64,000 nucleotides of DNA from SIG480 sp045537045 (GTDB taxonomy: Bacteria > Bacillota > Clostridia > Oscillospirales > JAAYXM01). Under the pieces are notes generated by a model. The model worked only from the letters and a program-made list of their open reading frames with translations. It was not told the origin of the DNA and made no database searches. The stretch lies in the NCBI GenBank assembly GCA_045537045.1, contig JAZSOS010000011.1, forward strand, positions 10,801-74,800, in the 5' to 3' direction. The translations under genes were made by a program, and so were the position numbers. Below, one piece after another: positions 44,179 to 51,459 of this stretch. Each line of letters starts with the position of its first letter. The stretch's first letter is position 1.

Positions 44179-44207
44179 ATTATACACCCGTGGTGTTCTT
44201 TTGTCAA
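44179..44207 (-). promoter_or_regulatory. Promoter of the Ile T-box leader
   Basis: TTGACA (44202-44207), 17 bases, TATAAT (44179-44184) on the minus strand; perfect consensus. It begins about 20 bases after the stop of the Gfo/Idh gene, with no clear terminator between. Confidence 0.9.
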
Positions 44208-44229
44208 TAGTTTTTTGAAAAATTTGTAA

Positions 44230-45237
44230 TTATTCTGCTGCTGCCTGAATTGTGAGGACTTCACGGGAGGTGCGGATAACCTCGGCAGTGTCGATGAGAA
44301 GGTCTGTCTCGCCGTTGATTTCCTTTACAAATTCCCCAAGCCCCGTTGCATCGTACTTTTTAAGCGGGACGGGAGTGAAGCCGTCGCTTCCGTCAAGAGC
44401 CGCGCAAAGCTCGGCGCCAGTGTCGGAGTCAATGCCCGCGTGTGCCGCCTTAAGCTTGTATTCAACAACGCCACGTGTACCCCAGACCGTTGTTCTCCAG
44501 TATGTTTCAAGGTTAAACCCACAGCTTGCGGGAGCAGCATATGATACGTCACCGGTAAATCCTGCGCCGTTTTCAAGCTCGACCATAAACTGGCCGCAGT
44601 CGCGGAAGGACTTTACTTCTGTTGCGAAGTGGTTCCATGTGCGTGCGCCGTGAACCTTCTTGAGTCCGTAGCCTGTGAGGAAACGCACAAGGTCAACGGC
44701 GTGGATTGCGATATCGTTAATCGTGCCGCCGTGCTTACCGTCCTCAAAATACCACATCGGACGTGTGCCATACTGAAGCGGATGCTGTCCTGTGATGTTG
44801 ATTGTACCGATTTCACCGAGAGTGCCGTCGGCAATCATCTCGCGGATATTTCTCATACCTGCAGAAAATCTCATTGTGAGATAGCAGCCTACCTTGAGGT
44901 TCTTTTCCTTTGAAAGCTTTTCAATCTCTTCAAGCTCACAAAGGCTTGTGCACACTGGCTTATCAGCGTACACATGCTTGCCTGCTTTAAGTGCGGCAAT
45001 AGCCTCTCCTCCGCGCTCGCCGTAGCAACCACCGAGGCAGATTGCATCAACGCGCGCGTCACTAAGAACATCTTCAAATGTTGCGTAATTAAATTCAAGG
45101 CCAAGACCGTCTGCAAGAGCACGGCCCTCCGCAGTGTCCTCCCACGCACCAAGAACGGTTACGTTCGGGTCTGACATAGCCTCTTCGTAAATCGCGCCGG
45201 TGTGGCGGTGTTTGAATCCTACAAATGCCAAATTCAT
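44230..45237 (-). CDS. Gfo/Idh/MocA-family oxidoreductase
   Basis: 335 aa. N-terminal Rossmann domain (1-120) with LAFVGFKHRHTGAIYEEA and EKPVCTS-like ADKPVCTSLCE, which carries the conserved catalytic-site Lys, then the C-terminal alpha/beta domain with GGTINDIAIHAVDLVRFLTG. Members oxidise or reduce sugars or inositols with NAD(P). Substrate unknown; the sugar-processing genes beyond the tRNA suggest a carbohydrate. Nothing ties it to the T-box operon except read-through potential. Confidence 0.88.
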   Translation of the reverse strand: MNLAFVGFKHRHTGAIYEEAMSDPNVTVLGAWEDTAEGRALADGLGLEFNYATFEDVLSDARVDAICLGGCYGERGGEAIAALKAGKHVYADKPVCTSLCELEEIEKLSKEKNLKVGCYLTMRFSAGMRNIREMIADGTLGEIGTINITGQHPLQYGTRPMWYFEDGKHGGTINDIAIHAVDLVRFLTGYGLKKVHGARTWNHFATEVKSFRDCGQFMVELENGAGFTGDVSYAAPASCGFNLETYWRTTVWGTRGVVEYKLKAAHAGIDSDTGAELCAALDGSDGFTPVPLKKYDATGLGEFVKEINGETDLLIDTAEVIRTSREVLTIQAAAE

Positions 45238-45249
45238 CTTGGTTTCTCC

Positions 45250-45395
45250 TTATTTAAATGATTTGATTATCTCACCGAATGCAGCAAACAGCAGCTCGGT
45301 TATTCCTTCAACGTAGCATGAGGTAAGCGTTCCTTCGCTTCCAGCTCGTGATAACGCTTTGCAAGCTCAAGTGCCGCAGAAATTTCCTCAGGCAT
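45250..45395 (-). pseudogene. Frameshifted remnant of a short reading frame
   Basis: On the minus strand an ATG with AAAGGA just before it opens a coding-like helix (PEEISAALELAKRYHELEAKERL), and after a one-base shift the text continues coherently as TSCYVEGITELLFAAFGEII to a stop directly before the Gfo/Idh RBS. The protein is not recognised. It could be the decayed end of a larger gene lost at the repeat-rich region upstream. Confidence 0.4.
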
Positions 45396-45504
45396 TCCTT
45401 TGTTCTATGTAATTATATAATGTAAAAACTTTTTTTGCAATATGTAATCCGGTATTTTGGGAAAATTTTTCATTATTAGGTCTTGTTTCGGCGCAGGAAT
45501 ATAA

Positions 45505-45745
45505 AAAACGGCAAACCCTGATGGGTTTACCGTTTTTTGGTCGAGATGACAGGAAAAAGTCTTGCTCTGCAAGCCTTCCGTGCTCGACGACCGCAAGCAG
45601 TACCCGTCTCGCACCAACTTCGCTAAAAACGATTATCAATCGTTTTTTGCACGCTCGTTGCCTTCTCAAGGTTCGAATCCTTTCATATTTAAACAAAAAC
45701 GGCAAACCCTGATGGGTTTACCGTTTTTATGGTCGAGATGACAGG
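45505..45745. repeat. Duplicated tRNA-Pro 3' end plus terminator
   Basis: A segment of about 50 bases (terminator hairpin plus the last 16 bases of tRNA-Pro) occurs at 45505-45554 and again, intact, at 45695-45745, about 190 bases apart in direct orientation. The bases between hold a perfect small hairpin (AAAACGATT arms near 45630-45655) and a T-arm-like GGTTCGAATCC on the plus strand. No gene is seen in 45396-45729. Confidence 0.8.
45695..45729 (-). terminator. Terminator of tRNA-Pro
   Basis: AAAACGGTAAACCC and GGGTTTGCCGTTTT form a stem with a four-base loop immediately after the tRNA's CCA end, followed by T residues on the minus strand. Confidence 0.85.
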
Positions 45746-45806
45746 ATTCGAACCTGCGGCCTCTGCGTCCCGAACGCAGCGCTCTACCAAGCTGAGCCAC
45801 ATCTCG
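45730..45806 (-). tRNA. tRNA-Pro (CGG)
   Basis: 77 bases including encoded CCA. Acceptor stem CGAGATG/CATCTCG, T-arm GGTTCGAATCC, and anticodon arm CTGCG-TTCGGGA-CGCAG, giving anticodon CGG for codon CCG. Own consensus promoter just upstream and terminator just downstream. Confidence 0.96.
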
Positions 45807-45820
45807 AAGCGAACTACTTA

Positions 45821-45849
45821 ATTATACGGAAAAAAGTAGAATTTGTCAA
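45821..45849 (-). promoter_or_regulatory. Promoter of tRNA-Pro
   Basis: Minus strand TTGACA, 17 bases, TATAAT, ending about 15 bases before the mature tRNA 5' end. Confidence 0.9.
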
Positions 45850-46061
45850 GTCTTTTTTTCTGAAAAACAAATTTTTCTTTTTTCTCTTCTTCGGAGGGGC
45901 GGTGAAGGCTATCAGAAACAGCCTTCATCACATCCTCCGAAATTTTATGCATAATCTATTGATTCATAACTTTATGCTTTTGAACTGCATATTTCTATCC
46001 GCATGTAAGCTCGCAAGAAATTTTATTCTTAAAATAATCCCAACTAAGAATAACAGAAAAA
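45850..46061. other. Intergenic stretch with long inverted repeat
   Basis: Between the tRNA promoter and the SGNH gene. GTGAAGGCT and AGCCTTCATCAC with flanking GGAGG/CCTCC arms (about 45891-45940) form a long imperfect hairpin without a T-run in the minus direction. The remainder is AT-rich; no gene seen. Confidence 0.5.
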
Positions 46062-46691
46062 CTATTCTGCTTCCCAGAGCGGTATATCCTTAAGTTTATT
46101 CCACACAAAATTGCCCATATTTTGTCCACCGAGCTTATTCAAGTGGATTTGGTCAACTTGATAATCTCTGCTTTTCACTCTTGCGTAACCGAAACCAGAC
46201 TCAGAAAAAACATTTATTACCGGAACAGAATTGAGCTTTGCAACGAGCTCTATTTTTTGAGAAAATTCAAATGCGGTAATCTTGCGTTTTTCACATTTTG
46301 TTTCCGGAGAATTCTCATTTGTTCCTATCATAATTATCACCACAATCTGCGCCTTGGTATGCTCCTGCAAAAAACGCAGGCACTGATTAAAGCAACCGCA
46401 AAAGGAGTTGTCATCAGTATCGTATATTTCACCAACAACTGCTCCCTCATTCGGCAGGACATCAATTGTAATAAGATCAGCATCAGCTTTTCCGTCATCA
46501 AGGGTCATTATCGCATCTTTTACGTTTCCTTTGCCATAGCCATCAGGAGTCAGCGAGCCACCGGGTATTCCTTTGTTTACAACGTTCATTCCCGAAAGTT
46601 GTTCAACAACAGGAACAAATTCACCCATTTGTTCACTCGTCATCGAAGTACCGTAAGCATACCAAAGTTTTCCATTCCACTGGTTTGTCAT
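46062..46691 (-). CDS. SGNH/GDSL-type hydrolase
   Basis: 209 aa, cytoplasmic by lack of a signal peptide. The four blocks are visible: GTSMT with the nucleophile Ser (about 17), GIPGGS, IGTNEN (block III Asn) and VDQIHLN with the catalytic Asp/His. Such enzymes deacetylate or de-esterify sugars and lipids; with a sugar epimerase and lyases nearby, carbohydrate deacetylation is the likely role. Last gene of the minus-strand run starting at 51029. Confidence 0.82.
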   Translation of the reverse strand: MTNQWNGKLWYAYGTSMTSEQMGEFVPVVEQLSGMNVVNKGIPGGSLTPDGYGKGNVKDAIMTLDDGKADADLITIDVLPNEGAVVGEIYDTDDNSFCGCFNQCLRFLQEHTKAQIVVIIMIGTNENSPETKCEKRKITAFEFSQKIELVAKLNSVPVINVFSESGFGYARVKSRDYQVDQIHLNKLGGQNMGNFVWNKLKDIPLWEAE

Positions 46692-46714
46692 ACCTTTACT
46701 CTCCTTTATTAATT

Positions 46715-47998
46715 TTACTGTTTCATTACTGTCTGCTTTTCAACCACATGTTTTGTAAACAGTATGGTTATTAGCAGCAGGATGAACGAGATAACCGAAA
46801 GGAACTGCTGTCCGTACATATGTATTCCGAAAACCGTGTTTCCACTTGCCTGAATTGCACTGAGAATCTTTCCTGCGACAAGAGATGCACCCAACCCGAA
46901 AAGACCTCCTATACAGTTTTTAACCGCCATTGCCTGAGCGATATATTCTTTATCAACATAACTGTAAACTATATTGAAGGAATTCATATTCGTTCCTGCC
47001 ATTGCTCCCGTATACAGAGCAGTATAAAGTATTATGAGATACCATGTGGACGGGGTTACGAATATACATGTCAGAAACGAGCCTGCCATCAGGTACAGAC
47101 CGAAGCGATACCCCTTTGCAAAGGAATGTTTGTCGGAGAACTTCCCGAACGGTCTTGTCAGCACCATTCTTACAAAGCTGGACAGTATATTTATTATCTG
47201 GATTGTCAGAACTGAAAGATGAAGGTCATTTGTCTTGAACACACCAATAAATCCGATGCTGAAGTATCGTGCGGTCTCGCACAGAACCATCATTACAATA
47301 ACATTCTTGAAATTCCGGTTCTTTGAAATGTACTTAATGGTTTCACGAAGCGTTACGCTGCTTTCATCCGTACCTTCGCCGCTTTCATCTTTTATCAGTA
47401 CCATACATATAAAATTGCATATGTTGAAGATGAGAATGCAAACAGCAATAAATAGAAGTCCGCCCTGCAGGTTGCCGAGACCTTCATACTTGTCGATGAT
47501 ATACCCCATTACCGCAGAGAATATGATTCCCGAAAGCAGGGAAACAATCTCTCTTGTTGATGAAAAACGTCCGCGCCGTCCCGGCTCGACAAATGAATTT
47601 GCCCATCTGAACATAATGGATGCAACAACATAAAGAAGGGTGTATCCAAGAAGAACACACATCATCACGATAACCGTTGCCGCCGAATGATTTACCGGCA
47701 AATACGGAACAAGAAACATCATCATAAACGCAGAAAAGCTGCAGACATATGTAAAAATCAAAAAAGGCTTCTGCTTGATTTTCATTCTCACAATAAAAAG
47801 CGATAAAATCTGAAACACAAACGCTATATTTACAAATGACGAAATAATGCCTATAACCGAATCGCTTATTCCGATATGCGTCAGAAGCTTTGCCAGAAAT
47901 GCATCTGCAACCAAAATCGTCAGAAAATATTCGAAAATACTTTGAATAATATACGAAACACGCGATTGCTTATATTCTCTTGAATCAAAATTAATCAT
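46715..47998 (-). CDS. MFS transporter, carbohydrate-type
   Basis: 427 aa, 12 predicted helices. The loop after helix 2 reads RMKIKQKP and the central loop SVEPGRRGRFSSTREIVSL-type segment resembles Firmicutes major facilitator proteins found beside glycoside enzymes. Four bases from the AGE-type epimerase and 23 from the SGNH gene, so it is cotranscribed and probably imports the oligosaccharide that those enzymes process. Substrate unknown. Confidence 0.83.
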   Translation of the reverse strand: MINFDSREYKQSRVSYIIQSIFEYFLTILVADAFLAKLLTHIGISDSVIGIISSFVNIAFVFQILSLFIVRMKIKQKPFLIFTYVCSFSAFMMMFLVPYLPVNHSAATVIVMMCVLLGYTLLYVVASIMFRWANSFVEPGRRGRFSSTREIVSLLSGIIFSAVMGYIIDKYEGLGNLQGGLLFIAVCILIFNICNFICMVLIKDESGEGTDESSVTLRETIKYISKNRNFKNVIVMMVLCETARYFSIGFIGVFKTNDLHLSVLTIQIINILSSFVRMVLTRPFGKFSDKHSFAKGYRFGLYLMAGSFLTCIFVTPSTWYLIILYTALYTGAMAGTNMNSFNIVYSYVDKEYIAQAMAVKNCIGGLFGLGASLVAGKILSAIQASGNTVFGIHMYGQQFLSVISFILLLITILFTKHVVEKQTVMKQ

Positions 47999-48002
47999 AC
48001 TA

Positions 48003-49172
48003 TCATTCCATATACTTCATAATATTTCCCGTTTCCGTTATGCTCTTCATTGCAAGAAGGTAACGTTCGAGATGGAACGGGCCTTCGATATGTCCGCCCT
48101 TTTTCTTCCGCTCGGAAACCTTTCCTTCGCTCTTGTTTATTGAAATATACCAGCGTCCATCCTCGCGGTCTGCAAAATATTCAAATGCTTCTTTCTCAAG
48201 ACTGTTTGCAAGGTCGAGATACTTTTCCTCTCCGAACATATAGTGAGCCATACGGAATGCAACGGTTGCCTCCTGATTCGGCCAGTGGCGATAAGTATCG
48301 ATGAGGTCTTCCTTAAGCGGCTTTGAAAGATTTCTGTCTGTCGGGATAAGAAGAGTTGTCTTCTCAAATCCCTCCGGCATTGCATAATCAAGAAGCTTTC
48401 TCCCGAATTCACGGATTTTATCGTCATTCTTCACTTCACCCTCACAGAGAACAAACCACGCCGCTTCATACACGTGACCCGGATAACACATATCCGCAAC
48501 CCAAGTTGTAAGCGGTTTGTTTCCGAGGGGGAGATATTCGTTGACCTGTTTTTTCTCTTCATTTACAAAGCCGGCACTCATCATCTCATTCATAACATCG
48601 CGTGCCGCCGCATCAAATTTTTCATAATTGCGGCCAACATTGCGGACAAACTGAACCATTGCAAGCATCGCCATATGAAGACCCAGAGCCTTGCAGGGCT
48701 CATCCGCCTCTTCCTGAGTTGTGAGCTTGTTCTTCTTATAAAGGTCATATGCTACATCAAAATAAAGCTCAGCGCTTTCCCATACTTCCTCGCGTTTGCA
48801 GATTCGGTAATACTGAGCACAGCCCATTGCACAGAAGATTTCTGCATAGTAAAAGAGACCGTCACCCTGGGTGCTCTTTGTTTTTCCGTCGCGCGTTACG
48901 GAGTATGGAAGCCTTCCGTCGGGTGGAGTTATCTTTTTGAGAAACGCATAAAGATGCTCGCACATATCAACGTATTCAGGGCGCGCATCAACAAGGCGGT
49001 ATGCCATGGAATAACTCCACATTTCGCGGCCTAAAAACCATACTAATTTGTCCGTTGAAGCCACCTTTGAATTTTCATCAAACCAATTGAATACGCCGCC
49101 GTATTCCTCATCCTTTGATATTTCAAGCCAGTGCGGAAGAATTTCTTCCGTAAGATATTTACCGTAATCCAT
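48003..49172 (-). CDS. AGE-family sugar epimerase (N-acylglucosamine 2-epimerase fold)
   Basis: 389 aa (alpha/alpha)6 barrel. FNWFDENSK, WFLGREMWSYSMAYR, CYPGHVYEAAWFVL with the catalytic His, and HWPNQEATVAFRMAHY are the conserved strips carrying the His/Arg/Trp active-site set. The family epimerises GlcNAc, cellobiose or mannobiose, or isomerises mannose; visible residues do not separate these. Three bases after the 617-aa enzyme gene and four before the MFS gene. Confidence 0.85.
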   Translation of the reverse strand: MDYGKYLTEEILPHWLEISKDEEYGGVFNWFDENSKVASTDKLVWFLGREMWSYSMAYRLVDARPEYVDMCEHLYAFLKKITPPDGRLPYSVTRDGKTKSTQGDGLFYYAEIFCAMGCAQYYRICKREEVWESAELYFDVAYDLYKKNKLTTQEEADEPCKALGLHMAMLAMVQFVRNVGRNYEKFDAAARDVMNEMMSAGFVNEEKKQVNEYLPLGNKPLTTWVADMCYPGHVYEAAWFVLCEGEVKNDDKIREFGRKLLDYAMPEGFEKTTLLIPTDRNLSKPLKEDLIDTYRHWPNQEATVAFRMAHYMFGEEKYLDLANSLEKEAFEYFADREDGRWYISINKSEGKVSERKKKGGHIEGPFHLERYLLAMKSITETGNIMKYME

Positions 49173-49175
49173 AAA

Positions 49176-51029
49176 TTAAACCTCCAGCTTTTTAAGCTCA
49201 AGCGACTCTACCGTCACGATTTTTTCAACATCACCTTTTTTAATCCTCACTGTCGCCGGAACATCATAATCCGTGTTGAGAAGATACATCTTTCCTCCAT
49301 CGTAGTATGACCATTTCACTCTGTCGCTTCCAAACACCCTTACCTCGCAGTTTCTTGCGCTTGCAGAAATAAATTCACGCATAATCGCACGGTAAAGAGG
49401 TGAAAGAGCCGGATGCCCCGGATAATTTGTGGACGTAACAAGCGTTGCAACGCCGTCTCCGATGCGTTTTTCAATAACAGCACTTATATGCCCCGGAACA
49501 TAGCCGAAGCTGTCTGCTGCATATGCTGCGCTCTTTCCTTCCGTAAGCTCAAAAATGCCCCAGTTCGCATATCCGCCGCTGTATACCGGGTCGCATGCAA
49601 AGTCTGCCGTGCCGGGATAAAGCGTTTTCTCGTCAAGAGATACCGGGTCAAACTTCACGCCATCGTTCGTTCGTCTCACCTCACCGGTAAAGAGCGCACC
49701 GAAAAGCTTTTCGATTTTTTCATTTGAAACAGGTATGTATTCTCCGTTTCGCGCAACGTTCGTGTTAAGGTGCGCCGCGCTCATAAGAAGTCTGCCTCCG
49801 CGTTTTACATATTCATAAAGTTTATCCATGTCCTCATCGGACATAGTGTTCCATCCCATGAATACGAGATGATTATATTTCAAAAGCTTATCGAGCGGTG
49901 CCTCAATCGGGACAATATCATACATACCGTATGCCGGAGATGCAGAAGTATCTTCTTCGCCAAAGTTTGCACCATCACTCCAGTTTCTTTTCGTTCCAAC
50001 CTCGTCAAGGAGTCTCCATGAGTGTTCTGCCTCATTATGTCCCCATTCCTCGCGGTTGAACTGGTTCCATATCGAAGTGCCGCCCCAACCGCCCCATGCG
50101 TCATGACGGCCGGAAACAAAGGCGAACTTAACTTTAGGTCCCCCTTTGGGACGGAAATCTTCCTTTATGTACTTTGCCATATATTCAAGAATGTCTCTGT
50201 AATCCTGACAGACTTCCGAGCTTCCGTCAATGCTTTGAGCGTACGACTCTATACACTCGTCTCCGCTTTCGAGGCAGAGAAGATTTGTTCCCGAAAGATA
50301 TGCATATTTATATGCAAGCTGAAGTCTCTTGCGCTTGAGCATATCACTGTGGCGAAATCCTCCATACCACTCTTGAGCAATATATGTTCCCCAAAGCCTT
50401 GAATCTGCCATTTTTGCGACACCGCGTGTGGCAGCCACGAGCGGCTCCGGATTTCCGCACATCATTTCAAGAGCTGGAATTGTCGTTCCTGCCTCTACAT
50501 TATATTTATTGAGTGCAGTTGCCTCTCCCGAAAAGATTTCAGGCATTCCAAGCTTTTTATCTATCCCAACAAATCCGGAAACGCGCTCGATATATTTTTC
50601 GTGAGCTTCTTTCATATCAGCGCAGTCAGTTTTAATTTTCGCAGGATCCTTTCCTCTTGTTTTGCTCGTTACAAAATACCCCGCCGCCTTGCATGCTCCG
50701 GAGCTGCCCGTTTCCCCAAGCATATCACCGAGAAAATACTCACCGGCAACTTTGCGGATTGCATCTACCGTTTCTTTATCGAGCATACTTTCTTTTTCAG
50801 GAGGAGCAAACTGAACGGTGTATAGAAAGGCAAAGTAAATTTTCTTTTCCGCCATAAATTTTGCCCATTTCACATAGGCCTCCTGCGGAATCTCGCGGCG
50901 AGCTACCCGTATTTCAACGAAATTGAGCCCTTTCTTTACCGCACGCTCATTTATTTCCTCTATCATTTTATCTGCTTCAAACGAATGTTCCCCGAGATGA
51001 ACACCGTGTAAAATCATATCTCTTTCCAT
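49176..51029 (-). CDS. Uncharacterised 617-aa enzyme-like protein, glycosidase-superfamily appearance
   Basis: I do not recognise a named family. Residues 1-300 look like a TIM barrel (alternating strands such as FVEIRVARREI, CLESGDECIESYAQ with acidic residues at strand ends). Residues about 305-480 resemble the class I glutamine-amidotransferase-like domain seen behind beta-galactosidase barrels (HLVFMGWNTMSDEDMDKLYEYVKRGGRLLMSAAHL). A beta-rich C-terminus follows. No signal peptide. First gene of a four-gene run with an epimerase, an MFS transporter and an SGNH hydrolase, so an intracellular glycoside-processing role is inferred. RBS AAGGAG nine bases upstream. Confidence 0.7.
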   Translation of the reverse strand: MERDMILHGVHLGEHSFEADKMIEEINERAVKKGLNFVEIRVARREIPQEAYVKWAKFMAEKKIYFAFLYTVQFAPPEKESMLDKETVDAIRKVAGEYFLGDMLGETGSSGACKAAGYFVTSKTRGKDPAKIKTDCADMKEAHEKYIERVSGFVGIDKKLGMPEIFSGEATALNKYNVEAGTTIPALEMMCGNPEPLVAATRGVAKMADSRLWGTYIAQEWYGGFRHSDMLKRKRLQLAYKYAYLSGTNLLCLESGDECIESYAQSIDGSSEVCQDYRDILEYMAKYIKEDFRPKGGPKVKFAFVSGRHDAWGGWGGTSIWNQFNREEWGHNEAEHSWRLLDEVGTKRNWSDGANFGEEDTSASPAYGMYDIVPIEAPLDKLLKYNHLVFMGWNTMSDEDMDKLYEYVKRGGRLLMSAAHLNTNVARNGEYIPVSNEKIEKLFGALFTGEVRRTNDGVKFDPVSLDEKTLYPGTADFACDPVYSGGYANWGIFELTEGKSAAYAADSFGYVPGHISAVIEKRIGDGVATLVTSTNYPGHPALSPLYRAIMREFISASARNCEVRVFGSDRVKWSYYDGGKMYLLNTDYDVPATVRIKKGDVEKIVTVESLELKKLEV

Positions 51030-51063
51030 CTCAAAACTCTCCTTGTAAGTTTAAGTTTCTCAA

Positions 51064-51092
51064 AGTATATCTTTTTTAAAATTTTTAGTCAA
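51064..51092 (-). promoter_or_regulatory. Promoter of the 617-aa enzyme operon
   Basis: Minus-strand TTGACT, 17 bases, TATACT. A copy of the shared operator motif (51101-51116) lies nine bases upstream of the -35 on this strand. Confidence 0.75.
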
Positions 51093-51100
51093 TATGAAAA

Positions 51101-51138
51101 TTGCAAGATTTTACATATAAAATTCCAAGATTCTACAA
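51101..51138 (+). promoter_or_regulatory. Tandem candidate AraC operator, 51.1 kb
   Basis: TTGCAAGATTTTACAT (51101-51116) and TTCCAAGATTCTACAA (51123-51138) are direct repeats with a 22-base period, two helical turns, the arrangement bound by AraC-type regulators. They sit between divergent promoters for the 617-aa enzyme operon and the pectate-lyase-like gene. Confidence 0.68.
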
Positions 51139-51154
51139 ATCCTTGCGCAAAGCA

Positions 51155-51182
51155 TTGTACAAGCCTTTTTTAATGTTATAAT
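51155..51182 (+). promoter_or_regulatory. Promoter of the pectate-lyase-like fragment
   Basis: TTGTAC, 16 bases, TATAAT, about 35 bases before the ATG at 51217, which has a perfect AGGAGGT. Confidence 0.7.
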
Positions 51183-51216
51183 CACAGCAAATCTACATAT
51201 TCAGGAGGTAATTTTT

Positions 51217-51415
51217 ATGCAATTCGGAATCAACGTTTTTGACTTTGGTGCAAAAGGCGACGGTGTGACCGATGATACCGCCGCAATACAGGCTGCCATA
51301 AACTTTGCAGCAGAGCGCGGCGGCGGCAAAATTCTCTTTCCATATACGAACAAGGGCTACAGAATAGCATCGCCCGGAATTGAGGAATATGATGGAATGA
51401 AGGTGCGCGCGCACC
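51217..51415 (+). pseudogene. 5' fragment of a pectate-lyase/GH28-like gene
   Basis: With a good promoter and AGGAGGT, the gene begins like a right-handed beta-helix protein of the Pectate_lyase_3/GH28 type (FDFGAKGDGVTDDTAAIQAAI, about residues 7-27) but only about 63 residues remain. After a 14-bp palindrome (51402-51415) the frame runs on to 51582 through sequence that is the antisense of the neighbouring lyase gene. Full-length homologues have several hundred residues. Confidence 0.82.
51402..51415. repeat. Palindrome at a gene-fusion junction
   Basis: GGTGCGCGCGCACC is a perfect 14-bp palindrome. Left of it the plus strand encodes a pectate-lyase-like start; right of it the minus strand encodes the end of the heparinase-like gene. 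Both genes approach it with a GGAATG-GGTGCGCGC stretch. Confidence 0.75.
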
Positions 51416-51459
51416 ATTCCATTCTCCGGCACATCTCCTTCGACCGAAACCTCGTCGAT

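Noticed and set aside
34404..44207. Reading the ligase-ilvE-VOR operon as a branched-chain amino-acid degradation pathway
   Set aside because: The enzymes can run in that direction, but activation by uncharged tRNA through T-boxes would switch degradation on during starvation, which makes little sense; kept only as the alternative hypothesis.
45541..45700. A second tRNA gene
   Set aside because: There is a T-arm-like GGTTCGAATCC and a copy of the tRNA-Pro 3' end, but no acceptor or anticodon arm can be assembled.
45388..45705. 105-codon minus-strand open frame next to tRNA-Pro
   Set aside because: It runs through the duplicated terminator and tRNA fragment, so it is repeat-derived rather than a gene.
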